The position numbers were made by a program, and so were the translations under genes. A stretch of 64,000 bases of DNA from Coccinella septempunctata (Eukaryota > Arthropoda > Insecta > Coleoptera > Coccinellidae), in contig NC_058191.1 of NCBI RefSeq assembly GCF_907165205.1, forward strand, positions 7,442,501 to 7,506,500, read 5' to 3'. The notes beneath the pieces were generated by a model. It was given only the letters and a program-made list of their open reading frames with translations. It had not been told where the DNA came from and ran no database searches. Of the stretch, positions 33,001 to 44,631 are shown piece after piece (the stretch's first letter is position 1; each line of letters opens with the position of its first letter).

Positions 33001-35395
33001 TCGGTGATTCGTTTATTGGTGTAAGATAAGAAATTTTTTCTTTGTTATTATGAGAATCTTTGTTTAAATTATGATGGAACCCAACCCACATCGATGTTTT
33101 TTTAATTTTAAGAGCATGGCAAAGCATCCACAGAAACTTTTGCTGATAAATTATTTCTAGTGAAGCTGGTGTTGCTTCATTTCTCAAATTGTCAGATAAA
33201 GACAATAATTCATCATTCATCTTGGGTTTTTTTGAATATGGGACTAACTCTGGGATGATAGCATCAAGAGTCCTTCTTCTTTTATGTCCTGCATGAACAC
33301 ATGAAACGGATAGCTCGCCTGTGCACTCACCATGTTCAGAAGGATTTTGGAGTTGCTCAGAAGTTCCCTCTGTTGATTCCTCATTTTCTAGAACTGTTTG
33401 ATAGATTATGCCTACCGTATCATGTAGGGTATCTTTACCAGTAGCAGTATCAACATAACGATCGAAGTTGTCGAAGGCTACTCCTGTGAATAAATCTTGT
33501 CTTTTACAAATTTCATTTGGACAAATTTTAGAACGATTCAATACCGTAGTTGTTGCTACAGTTTCCAATTCTTCAATAACATGATAACTACAACAATGAC
33601 CATATTTATTTATAATTTCTACGATCTTTCTGCTGCTTGTCAAACTCTTCAATGTCATGCCCAGAGTGATGTGTTTTTTGGTTTTCACAGACCCATTAGT
33701 GACATTATAAATCAAATCTTCTGCCAATGAATTAGTTTTCCTTATACAACCTTCACTAATTCTCCGACGTCGTTTATAACCACCCAGAAGAAAACAATAA
33801 AAATCAAGTAATTGCTTAGGTATTTCACATTCGCCATTTAACAAATCAGCAGTTGTTATGTTTTCTGGTAATTCTTTCTTTGTTATTTCTAAAATAGTTT
33901 TTCGTAAAATTGATGCTGCTTTTTGCAATATCTCCGCATCTTCCAACAGTTCACATAATTTTGCATCAACAACAGAATCTTTTAATGTTACATATTTTTT
34001 CCTGTCCCTCTTGATAATTGTAATTTCATCGTAATTCTGTAACAATTTAGCTTCAAACCGCTGGATACTAAAATTAACATCAACATCTGCATCATTTTCC
34101 TCGAATATTCCTTGTAATAATTCAAGGTAGTATTTACATAAGTATGTGAATGAAAATGTCCTTTTTTTATTTATTATTTCCTCGCTGATAAAAATTTGCA
34201 TATCATCAAAAGCCAGTTTGTGAAAATATTTCCAAGTCTTCTTCGGTGGTGATTTTGTCTTCGCTTGTTCTTGTAAAGTATATATGGCAATTGTTCGACA
34301 GCTATTATGATAACAAATCGATGGGCTTAAATCTGCGCTAACTTTTTCATAAAATTCATTATTTTCGCCAAATGCTTTCAAAACTTGCATCAAACTTGCT
34401 CTTTCTGACGAGTGAAGAGGTTGGTACCGCCCTTTCACTCGTTTATATTTATTTTGACAAAACACACATAGCCTATCAGCATGGCTAGTTTTAGTAACGG
34501 GCACTTCAGCAGATGTTGATGCTCCGCTTTCTTCAGTAGATATTGGAGGGGCTACTGTCACTGTTTCTACGTTTGTCGATGACATTTCTATAAGAAAAAA
34601 GCCATTGAGATATTCATATTCAATAATTAATAATAATTTTTATTTTTACGTAATTATTTTTATTTCCGTCGATTTTTCACAAAAAAACACTACAAGTGCC
34701 ATGAAAACACCACTTCATTTTCAAATACTTAGTTACGAATATTTCAAGAACTAATGCATAAAATGAAAAAACAATTACTGTGCTGAAATCAGTATAAAAA
34801 TACCTTTCAAATGAGGTACCACTCACCCCATCTTCCCTATTCAAGAATTGGGGGTGAGGGTTGTAGTAGCAAGGGTTGAAGCGCTATGCGTCCGTAACCT
34901 ACATCTTAAGTTGTCCCCCTCGAAACAGAAATCGACCTGTCCGAGCATTCCTATCGAAAAAATTTATTTCGTCTGTAATCTCGTCTGTTTCGTTTTCAAA
35001 TGGCCACCCTGTATATTTAATAATGATAAAATTTGTACCACGTAATTAAATCAAAAATATAGTTACAATTGAAGAATAAAGCCTAGTAAAAAATATAGAA
35101 GTTCATAAAAAATACCTGATGATAATGCTGGTAGATTTGCAGAAGTTGATGATTCACTTATGCGATATTTTTTCATCACAGCAAGAAAGTTTTTATAACA
35201 TTTTACATGGTAACCAGTATTTGCGTTAATTTCCTCTGGCAAAGAAATATCTTTAAATTTTAAATTATTGTCTTTTCTTATTTTCAATATTGATTTACTT
35301 TTATTCAACGTAGTCTCTGTAAATCGTACAGTTTTTTCTTCAGTGTCTTCGTTACAAATCACACAAACCACGTGTTCCAATTCCATCTTGCACAC
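30038..35395 (-). CDS. Giant zinc-finger and PIN/FEN1-like nuclease protein, putative transposase
   Basis: The model has three exons: 35116-35395, 30241-34587 and 30038-30123. Introns of 528 and 117 bp have GT-AG ends, both phase 1, and joining keeps the frame open for about 1570 residues. Exon 1 encodes a finger C11-X2-C14...H63-X2-C66. Exon 2, numbered from its own Met, encodes a second with the same spacing (C40-X2-C43...H93-X2-C96). The middle is unassigned, with blocks FDNFDRY (about 371-377) and LGPFHIMLALF (about 583-593). The C-terminal third resembles FEN1/XPG PIN nucleases: VVIFDG (D1043), IIFDQYFSPSIKDYERAKRQ (D1082), HEEADTKI (E1184, E1185, D1187), CDTDILILL (D1210, D1212) and ALTGCDFNPSF (D1271). 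Exon 3 adds a 28-residue acidic tail. Function is inferred: metal-dependent DNA cleavage of the element ends. Family relatives are known to me only as uncharacterised animal proteins. Confidence 0.85.
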
Positions 35396-35448
35396 TATTT
35401 ACTGAAATTAATATTAAGTACAACAATACACAATATCACTGCACAATT

Positions 35449-35892
35449 TTTCTTATTTGCACGCCCTTAGCAGCTGTCCCCACGCCTGTCAAGGTCTTAT
35501 GCTGTTCAAAACCGCCTGGCATTTGTACATATTTACTCTGAGACGTTTACTTGAAAACATATAAAAATTTTAAGTATATAGGATAAAGTTTATTTTACCT
35601 CATCAACTGACGTTTTCTAATTGATCTGTCATACACTTCCGCTTATTGGAATCGCCGGTCAATTTTTTTTTAAGATGTACAATAAATAAACTTTATCCTA
35701 TTAAATTTTCAAATTTACAGAAACAAGTTTTGAAACTCAATTTACTTAACAGTTCAAAAAATAAAGGGGCTGATGACGTGCAGGGCTGATGCCTGCCAGG
35801 TCATGGCTATTGCTCTTAGCATGTCATAAATCGTAAGTATACAAATTTCTAACCTTACAGGGAGACCGTTACTCCCAGGGTTCACTAGCTCT
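35449..35892. repeat. Right 444-bp terminal inverted repeat, likely promoter side
   Basis: It is the complement of the left repeat. The gene's first ATG (35395 on the minus strand) lies only about 55 bases inside this repeat, so the promoter should lie in or at the edge of it. No clear TATA box was singled out. Confidence 0.88.
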
Positions 35893-35895
35893 CCA

Positions 35896-36902
35896 GCTAT
35901 AAGCTGCGACTGGACTTTCAAGACCTACCGGGATGTCAATCATTCTTGAATGGACTATAGTATTTAAGTGTTTGTATTTGATTATTTTCTGATTGATTAT
36001 AGGTTGTTGATTAAGATTGATTTTTTTATTATATATATCATTGATAATTATCATAAAGGACTTTACAGCTGAAAACCCCCTTGAGAGAGAGAGTTAATGG
36101 GAAAATATTTCAAAATTAATTGGAAGATAGTATTAAATCAATTTCAAAAGGTTTGTGAATCCGTTTGAACTAAATTTAGAATTTTTTTTTATTTATGACA
36201 CTTTGACAATGAAGGGATTTGTATGAAACGGATCTTAACAATACATAAGCTAATAGGAGATACAAATGATAATTTGTATCTCCTATTTCTCTGATGGTCG
36301 TTCTAATCTTGCTACTTGGAAGCAGTCCGTTTCTGTAAATGTTGTATTGATTGATGAATTTTGCATTCTTCAAGACCAACATTGCTTATACTAATTATAA
36401 TATTATTGCACTACTCATCTTTAATGTATTGATCTCATTGATGACCAGACTTAGACAATTCGGCTTGCACCTCTTAGCTTGCAGCATAATCACAACTCAG
36501 TCTTCTTATTGAAATTCTTCAGTCTAACCTTCTGTTTTTCTGGCGGATTGAAGAGGCTCGCGCAGTCAATTTTCATTGATTGCTCTTTCATGCGAACGTG
36601 GTGTTGATATTGAATTTGTTGAACTCTCTCAGTGTCTAACTCTGACTTCAAGTGACTTCTCATGTGAACTACTCTAGATTTCCTCTATTTTTAGCTGAAT
36701 AAGGTCACTCTGTGTCATCACTAATTCAGCTTCATGCGGGTGACTCATTCATTTTAATATTGTGAACGATATACAATAAACGTTTTTACACTACCATCTT
36801 CAACTCTATTATCTGGTAACAAACAGTCCACTGCATTGATTTTACAAAATCTGAACACCCTCGATTTTGAGCCCCCCCCCCTTTAAGTTTTTATTCAAAC
36901 AC
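35896..36902. other. Unassigned DNA right of the large transposon
   Basis: It contains a small perfect hairpin at about 36257-36286 (AGGAGATACAAAT around GATA) and a run of ten C at about 36872. No frame with a known domain was found. Confidence 0.4.
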
Positions 36903-38670
36903 CCCAGCGAGCACAAACATCCCTGGGATGTTTTGAGATGTTTCGAAAATGTTGGCATGAGGATGTTTCTTTGAGACGTAATATGCACTTCCCAAAGAGG
37001 TCTCCAAAGGCTATTGGAAATTTTTATTTGTTCTGATCTGTGCCATCTGTGGCATTTCTTCGTCTACCTACTGAGAGGTACTGTCGTGTTGAAAATAATG
37101 TAAACGTGTGGATATCTTCTCTTGGCGTCGCATAGTTTGCCTTGGGAGGTTTATTCCAAATAAACAATATACAATTCACCTATTTCATTTTGCCGCCATT
37201 TCCACTTTCTTCGTAGTTTGGACTGTGGACTGTTCGGAGTTGAAAGTTGATTGGTGATTTGTATAATATCAACTACTTCTGTGTTGGTTTTGATTGTGAA
37301 TTTAGGATCGACCTCTTCATAGTAACCAAATACAATTAATAAGTAAGTATTACATGAATTAAATGTATAGTATAATGTCAAGAAACATACATATAACCTC
37401 AAAAGAATCCACGCTGCGTGGTTAATATTATTTGTGTATTTGGGACGAGGTATAAGAGATCATTGTATTTTGGTTGGAATAATCGAATGGTATATGGAAG
37501 GTTATTATAATTATTCAAGAAATAACTTCATGAAGTTTAAAGCCATATCATCGAGGATTTCAACATATTTCGATAATCTATCTCTGCCGTTGATAATTCC
37601 CAGAATATTTTGTAAGATTACCCTTCCGACGATGATAATAATCATTCATCACTTGTGAATCACAAAATAATTCAAATTGTCCCAGAAAAGTTCTTGTTTT
37701 TGAAAACTCCTTTAAATTGTTCCATCTTTAAATACCAGTACAAATAATCAAATAAATAAAATCGTTTCGCAAATCAACCTTGTCAGGAGCTATATACAAC
37801 TCAAATCTTCCAGATCCTTTCATGCAGCTATTTTCTCTGTTATTTTAATTGGAAAAAATCATCTTAACCTTCATATATTTTGTAATTAATTGTTTGAATT
37901 GTTTTTATTTTGTAGATGTGATCCATAAAAAATTCCAAATCACTAGGAAAGTATTCGAACTCTATGCCAAAGATTGGTTTAGGCATATTAGGCAGAGGAG
38001 GAGGGACGATAACATGAAGGGAAAATAAATTTTTCATAAATTTTTTTTCATTTTCCCGTTCGGTACATCTAATATTATAATCAGTTTGTTTTCTATTATT
38101 TCTGTTTTTTTTATGTTAAATGTGATATTTCTTTTTGGTTATTTATGTTTGTTTTATTGAATGTGATATATTTTTTTGTTAATTCTCCCTTTCTGTAGTA
38201 TAATATTTATCAATTGTTTTTTGTTGTTAAATTTTTTATGTGAAATGTGAGTTCATTTCCTTTTGTTCCTGTCGAAGTATCATTAAAATATTTTTATTCT
38301 CATATAGTATTCTGTATTTCATTTAAAAACTTTGTAGTTCATTTAAAACAGAATGTGGTATCCTCAAACATTCAAATGAAAGATAAAAGGCCTCACAAAA
38401 GAATTTCATATAAAGTCTTACAAACAGCGATTTCGTGTGCGCAAAGCGCTTTAGAAATGTTCTATTGTGTACATGAAAAGGCTATCAAAAAAACTTCTGA
38501 GTAGTTCTTTTTGTGACATCCCAGAGACATCCATATAATAGCCGACTGCGGCGGACATTGGCTGTTCTATAAAAGTTCTATTCATGTATAAACAGAACAT
38601 CGCAGTGGATGTTCAATGTCTCGAAATCTCTTACTTTTAACATCTCTGAGATGTTTTTGTGCTCGCTGGG
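36903..38670. mobile_element. 1.77-kb non-autonomous DNA transposon, copy 2 (inverted)
   Basis: It begins CCCAGCGAGCACAAACATC and ends GTTTTTGTGCTCGCTGGG, and is the reverse complement of 21624-23395 over its whole length with few differences. The flanks are AC (36901-36902) and AC (38671-38672), so a 2-bp duplication fits both copies although the sequence differs (TA for copy 1). Length is 1768 bp against 1772 bp. No transposase was found in it. Confidence 0.82.
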
Positions 38671-38672
38671 AC

Positions 38673-39589
38673 CGTTCTAGTTTCACTTATTATGGCCATA
38701 TCATGAGTCTTCTTAGAGAAATTTAGGGTTTAGAGTTTTTTTTTTTAAATTTCATGCAGAAAGATTTTGATGGTATTTCATCATTAAGCGCTCTGGTTTT
38801 GTTGTTTCAAACGGCTCACTGCTTCTTGTCCCTGAACTGTTCCCAGATAAAATGGTTATCGATTGCTTGAATACTCAGTAAAACTTACGTTTTGTGATTA
38901 CAGCTGTATATGCTGTACAATGAACAAAATTAGGGAAAAGCAAAATTCCTAACGGTATGTAGTAGATCGAAATGCGCCAAACTGATTCATTGGATGAGGA
39001 CAATTTCGCATGCAAAAAGGATGTAAAGGAAATATTCTTTTGAATTAAACATCCGAAAAATTCAGTATGAACACACCCTAACAGCAGACTCCCAAATCAA
39101 TACCCAATTCTGAAACGACGATGAAATCACGACACTCAATCCGAGACCCTTCTTTAAGAAGGTTTGTACGATTTCTATATAGACCCTGTACAAGCCAACA
39201 AATTCATAAATCCCAATATCTGACCCTCATAAAATTTTTACGCAGCAAAATAAATCAAAACGACCCTGATAAAATATGAGATCTTAACCTATATTCTTTG
39301 GATGTCTATCAGGGCATAGGGAGAATTCGTTTTTATAACGATACAATAAGAATATGCTATTTTATGCGCAGCATAGATGCACAATTACGTACCTATAAAT
39401 TTTGATACAGTTGAAAATCCAATTTTGACCATTAAGAAGATTAAGAAAAATTCGATTCTTCAGGAATGTTTCATCCAGTTTTTTTCTGAAATGTTGAGAC
39501 AAATGTGGTTTGTAACACTGAAAAAGGTGCATGTTATTCTTAGTAATGGTACCTTACCAGTTATTCAACTACAAACTAAAATTTAATTC
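38673..39589. other. Unassigned AT-rich DNA
   Basis: No clear gene or mobile-element boundary was seen. The last part may contain decayed sequence of the retrotransposon that is recognisable from about 39590. Confidence 0.35.
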
Positions 39590-40250
39590 TTGAGGAGTTT
39601 GGCAAGGAGTCTGATCTTAGACAACGAATTTGCTGTCAAATGTATCCCCTTCAAATTCACATTGATTTGTCTTTCAAATCATATTTTGGAAATAAAACAC
39701 TTCCAGTCATGATTAATGTCTGGCAATACTATGATAATGTAAAATTGTAAAATCAGCAAATCTACTTCCTTGTTTTAGATTTCCTTTGGAAGCACTTTTT
39801 GAACCTATCCAATTTTAATCTTTAGATCTTGAGGAAAATTCTGTAAAGAATTCCATTCTCTTCCTCCTTCGATTTCATGAAAGATATTCTGAATATAATA
39901 TTATTTATACAGATGCATCTAATCAATTGGAATAGGAATTTTTTTACCTGATTTAATTTCCTATTCCATGACAGCACCTAATCATTTGTCCATCTGCTTT
40001 GCTGAACTTCTTGCAATTCAAAAAACTTTGGAATTTACTATCCTACACAGACTATATGCTATGCTTCGATGAAAATTTGTAATTGGAAAATTAACTCTTC
40101 AAATAATGCTCTTTCTCTAACAATTAGAAATCCAAGATTTTCTTTGATATTGATATGGGTTCCAAGTTCATGGAAATGAGAAAGCTGATCATCTCGCCAC
40201 AAGTTGGGCTGGTTTCAAAGAGCAATCTCAATTCTAGCTAATCCTTAAGA
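39590..40250 (+). pseudogene. RNase H domain of a non-LTR retrotransposon
   Basis: Plus-strand frames read NIIYTDASN, then FLPDLIS, AELLAIQKT, and after frame changes LILIWVPSS and EKADHLATSWAG. This is the order of RNase H landmarks (TDxS with a catalytic Asp, AELxAI with a catalytic Glu, WVPxHxGxxGNExAD). The HxG part is damaged. The fragment differs from the minus-strand RNase H family at 27020, 53560 and 60105. RT upstream was not readable. Confidence 0.6.
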
Positions 40251-41545
40251 CCTTTCACATATTTATAACGACAAAATATGGAAAATTAAAAATTTTGGGA
40301 AAAAACATTTTAAATTTTTCGAATTAAATTCCACACAAAAAATCAATTATTAATCTAAGTGTTCCTTCTTTAACCTTATATGTTTTCTCCTTTTTTTCTC
40401 TCCATCTTCTTCGCATATTTCTCTCCAATCTATTTCACTTTTCCTCTCACTTTTTGGATGATACTCTCCCACTTTCTTTTCTTGGCGATGTTCCAATTTC
40501 CTTTATATCTATCTTCTTATTATTTCTCTATAGTAATTCCATTTGCTGTTGTCCCCCAAATTGATTGTTTCCGACGTATAAGAATTTAGCATCCAGATGG
40601 ATCAGATGTTCTCGTACTTCTTTTTGATTACTATGTTCCGTGGAAACTAATTCTTCCTGATCTCGTTTCACTGCTGTTTCTTCCATTGATCTTGTAGTTG
40701 TTTCTCTTTCTCTTTTCGTTCTCTCTACATATTCTTTCATAAGTTTTTCCTCAATTTCCTAGATTGTTCATGAATATTTTTAGATTGTTCAACAATTTTT
40801 TGGAATGTTCATCAAATTTTCTAATTATCTAATTTGTTACGATCCGTTGAATACAATTTTAATTTATATATTACCTTTTCATTTCCACCAACAGAATCGC
40901 AATTTATACAATAAAAAAAAAATTATTCAAGAACAGAATTGACTTTTCTGAAGATATTCCGACTCACTATCCATTTTTTTTTTGTTACCGTAACATCATG
41001 AATTTTCAAAAACCAAGCATCTATGATACTACTCTAAATAATTCTTATAACTAATAACACAAATATCTTCTAATTACTTATACTGATTATTCCAACTACT
41101 AATTGAATTATATTGGGGAAACTCGAACCATAACAGTATCTGATAGTATTTTCATATTTCTGATTACAGACCACTGCCTAGATACGACCATATCCATTCG
41201 AGGATGATGCCGTTCATATATTCTGAGATGGTCATCAAATGGGTCTCAATCGATCTATCAAAAAACCTATGTTGTTCTTGTCGGAATATTTTTGGGTTAT
41301 CGGAAAATGACGTTCTAACAAAATAACAAAATTTCAGCTTTGTTGAAACGCTTGGATCATTTTGACTGCTGGTTATCAATATGCCAAATGGACATCAATC
41401 CAATATTTGTAATATTTTGTCAACATGACAAATTCCTCTGGGAGTTTTGTTTTGGGTTATTGTGGAATAATAATGAATAAATATCTTTGTATTTACTCGT
41501 CCTTAGTCTTTGTATTCTATTTTTCAAATATGTAGTATAGGTAGG
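40251..41545. other. Unassigned DNA with a charged open frame
   Basis: A 70-residue minus-strand frame at 40528-40740 is rich in Glu, Arg and Lys (coiled-coil-like) and could be a retroelement Gag remnant, but there is no second signal to confirm it. The remainder is AT-rich. Confidence 0.3.
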
Positions 41546-41559
41546 TAATCTATTTATAG

Positions 41560-41648
41560 CCTCGAAAAAGACCAGAATTAAAGGTCGAAACATCGGCATC
41601 TCATAAAGCATTATTATTTCCCCAGTTCTCTTAGCCACTACCTATATT
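41560..41648 (+). repeat. Hammerhead-like repeat of the Penelope-associated type, copy 1
   Basis: The core reads AAAGACCAGAATTAAAGGTC followed by GAAACATCGGCATCTC, then ATAAAG and TTTCCCCAGTTCTCTTAGCC. The same unit, in better condition, is on the minus strand at 63690-63785. The stem of GACC with GGTC and the following GAAAC resembles the stem II and 3' core of a hammerhead ribozyme. The 5' core is decayed here. Confidence 0.5.
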
Positions 41649-42779
41649 ACATATTTGTATTTACTGTAAAAGTTTTCGAATCTTGTCAGCTGATGGAATA
41701 ATGGAACACGAAATTCACTTTTACTTTCAATATGTGTCAGAGAAACAATAGTTTCTGCCATATAAATTCATTCTTTCGAGACAAAGCGGATGGTGCGTGA
41801 TCAAAATTTTACACAATCTTAGATATCTAATTCTTTCCAGGTACGATAAAATTACTTTCATAAACGAGTTTTTGATTTCTAACTGGACTGGGATTCAAAA
41901 GTAAACGCTTTATATCCAGCTGGGAAATCCATCACGCTAAGAGTAATTACCCTGAGTCCCTTACTACTCAAGATTCCCACTCAGGTAATAAAACTCACTG
42001 CTGCATTGTCGCTTCTCCACTTCCTTACGTTCCTATCAACAATCTTGTGTATACAGTCAATTTTTCGACAGATACGTTGGAATTATTGGTCTCTTGAGTT
42101 GAAAAGGAATCTCGGTTCTGTGTCGTAAAACAAAATAAAGTATCAGGATTTCGTTTCAGTTCCTCATGTTTTTTCAACTTCAATTTTTCAGAATCATACT
42201 ATGCTTTATTGTATAGAATGGAAATCAAACAAATGAATGTTTCTCCAATTGTTCCTGAGATTTCGATCAATTGAAAGAATGTATAACAGAGGCTTCACAA
42301 AGCTCTCTACTAAGAATAAGAAAAAATTATTTCATTTTTTATTTTCACTCTCAATAAATAGCTACACCAAATATCACAAAATGCATAAAAATCATATTGA
42401 AACTACGACATTTCAAATACTTCTCAGCAAAGATTATAGAGCCATCTGTGTTTCAAATGTGTTTCTATCTTCAAGACCCACTAATTGGTGAAGAACTGTA
42501 TATCAAATAAAATGGATTTTTCGGAAAGTTTTCTACTTTACTAAGGAAAATCTAATTCATGGATTTTTATTTTCAATGCTCCGAAGTGGATAAAATTTTC
42601 AGGGCGTAATGGCCTGCAAACACTAGTAACTATACCACGTGCAGTGAATATTTTACTGCAAGTCAATTGAGAACTGTTCATCCATGTAAATTTTTGTAAT
42701 GCATAAAGCATCCCTTGCATGAAGAGTCCATTTTGGGGAATTTATGACTTTTATAATATTCATTCGAAGATACTCAATT
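41649..42779. other. Unassigned AT-rich DNA
   Basis: No supported feature. An open frame at 42237-42491 is lysine-rich and low in complexity. Confidence 0.35.
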
Positions 42780-42891
42780 GCTATCGTTCAATATATTCAG
42801 AAATGCAGAGGTTTTATTGATTTTGATTTGGAAATCGATTGACTGTCAAAATGTTGTTTGAGAAGTCAAAGTTCCATGAAACCTGCTGTGA
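42780..42891. mobile_element. Partial copy D of the GGGTTTCATAAAA miniature family
   Basis: It contains TCGATTGACTGTCAAAATGTTG and ends GTTCCATGAAACCTGCTGTGAG-like, matching the right half of the copy at 26406-26669. The left half is missing. Confidence 0.45.
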
Positions 42892-43362
42892 GTGTTTTGT
42901 TCATTCATAAATCAATTTTTATAATGTGTCATGAAGAGAACATACCAGAAATAAATCACAAGAAAGCATAAAGAAACTATACTGGCAGGCTAACATATAC
43001 AGGTCTTGTATACCTCTGTAAGATTTTTTCAATTGTGGTTCTGAAAATTCTGTAAATAATATGTAAGTAGGTAGCTGAAATGATGGTATATTGAATATTG
43101 GTTCATATTAGTTTCTAATATAAATTGTACAAATTCTACTAAGTTTGTTATTCCAAAACAAAGTATTGCACAGAAATAATACTTTTGACGTATAGAAGAT
43201 CCTATTACTCCTACTACTCAAATCTCTAATCGTTGTCCATAATTTGAAATTTTTGTGAATTTTTATAAATTACAAATAAAAATATAGCACATCCAACAGC
43301 GTATTTCATTGATATCACTTGATTCCAAACAATGTTCAGATGAAAACTAACATACTGAACTT

Positions 43363-43607
43363 TAAAACTTTAAAATTAAAGGGACTTCAGGTTTGATTAT
43401 GAAACCGGCCGTAAGTTGGGTTAAAGGAAGCTTTAAAGTTAAAAGGACTTTAGGTTTGATTATAAAAGCGACCCTTACGGCCGGTTTCATAATCAAACCT
43501 GAAGTCCCTTTAATTTTAAAGCTTCCTTTAACCCTACTAAAAATGACAGTAAAGGAAGCTTTAAGCTTAAAGTGACTTTAAATTTGATTATGAAACTGGA
43601 CGTTAGA
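43363..43607. mobile_element. Palindromic miniature element, CCGGTTTCATAATCAAA family
   Basis: The segment 43475-43605 has inverted arms TTACGGCCGGTTTCATAATC and near-complement. A second partial copy in the opposite orientation (43363-43474) abuts it, so TTTGATTATGAAACCGG occurs several times. The interior is GAAGCTTTAAA-rich. It looks like a head-to-head or nested pair and has no coding sequence. Confidence 0.7.
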
Positions 43608-44398
43608 CTTTATTTTTCTGAATCACATCTTAATATGAGACAGGCTCTGTGTTGTGTGAATTCTTTAACCGCCTCCTTCACTTCATAGACAGAGCATAAT
43701 GTCAATGTTAAAAAGAGTCTGTTTGAATTTCAATCTGAGGTTCAGTTAAGCCGAAGTAACAGTTTTTTTGGTGTCCTACTTCATTTGCTGCTTAGTTTAG
43801 ATCTTGCAAAGTCATTGTGATATTAACGACATTCCAAGCGTACAAAAACTTGAGAAAATCATTCCATGGCCAACCGAGTGCTTCAATAAAAGTGAATGTA
43901 GAATGGAGTGTAGCAAACAAGTTCCGGATGTAATATTTTACTCGACGAGTAGGAACTGAGAGTCCCGTAAAATCGCTTTTGGGAAGTGTTACGTTCTTAA
44001 TTCTTATTTTCGATACTCGTTCAATTTTTTTGACATGACAAGCGCTGTCCTTATAAAATAAAAAGTTGATGTTCTTGTCAAATCTGTTCTCATCGATATG
44101 CAAAATCGTTCGAAAATTAAAAATGGAAAGAATCGTCCCGACAAAGATACTTTCGGTGCTGATTTGGAAAAGTGTTATTTTTCGATTCAATTAATCATAC
44201 CAAAACTTTCATTATCAAGACGGCTCCAAGAAATTTATGAATCATGGGGTATATTATTTGAAAAAAAAACATATAAAATGGTAAGAAAAGTGACCTTGGA
44301 TATATGGAGTTTTACGGAAATCCTTTTGAACCATTTTAGATCTGAATGAAACATTGGACTATTCAGTCTAATCACTACGTGATTTTGATCAGTATGCT
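43608..44398. other. Unassigned, with overlapping open frames on both strands
   Basis: A 132-residue minus-strand frame (43792-44190) and an 83-residue plus-strand frame (44098-44349) overlap. Neither has a motif I recognise, and the overlap means at most one is real. I do not call a gene. Confidence 0.3.
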
Positions 44399-44631
44399 CC
44401 CGGTTTTACAAAACTTTGATTGCGCGATCAACGTCACTCGATTTCCAAAACGTAAGCACTGAAATCTTTTCATTTCTGAATAGGTACATATATTGAAAGC
44501 GCTGCAACAGAGAATCATTGTATATGGATAATAATTTGATGCTAGAATTATATTCTGAATGCTCATGACAAATAATGTTTATCCGAAAATCAAGCGTTGA
44601 TTCCCTGATCAAGCATTGTTACACCAGGGGT
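44399..44631. mobile_element. Miniature element, GGGTTTCATAAAA family, copy C
   Basis: The left end is CCGGTTTTACAAAACTTTGAT and the inner words CACTCGATTTCC and CAAGCGTTGATTCCC match copy A in the same orientation. The right end (AAGCATTGTTACACCAGGGG) is diverged. Length is about 233 bp. Confidence 0.6.

Larger units (their letters stand above)
29529..35892 (-). mobile_element. Complete 6.36-kb DNA transposon encoding a giant PIN/FEN1-like protein
   Basis: Terminal inverted repeats of about 444 bp (29529-29972 and 35449-35892) enclose a single minus-strand gene. The outermost bases are AGAGCTAGTGAACCCTGGG and the complement. TCCA at 29525-29528 and at 35892-35895 gives a target duplication of 3-4 bp, with one base ambiguous. 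The gene has a start inside the right repeat boundary, two introns with GT-AG ends, an open frame throughout, and AATAAA 26 bases after the stop. No DDE transposase, RT or tyrosine recombinase is visible, so the large nuclease-like protein is the only candidate for mobilisation. The superfamily is not one that I recognise. Confidence 0.85.

Noticed and set aside
30001..33730. Plus-strand frames within the giant gene (30001, 31347, 33497)
   Set aside because: They are shadows of the minus-strand coding sequence with no motif of their own.
40528..40740. Charged 70-codon frame as a retroelement Gag
   Set aside because: Only a coiled-coil-like composition; no knuckle, LTR or adjacent pol remnant supports it.
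43792..44349. Open frames of 132 codons (minus) and 83 codons (plus) that overlap
   Set aside because: Neither shows a known motif, splice context or family resemblance. A chemoreceptor-like hydrophobic stretch in the minus frame was considered but is too weak.
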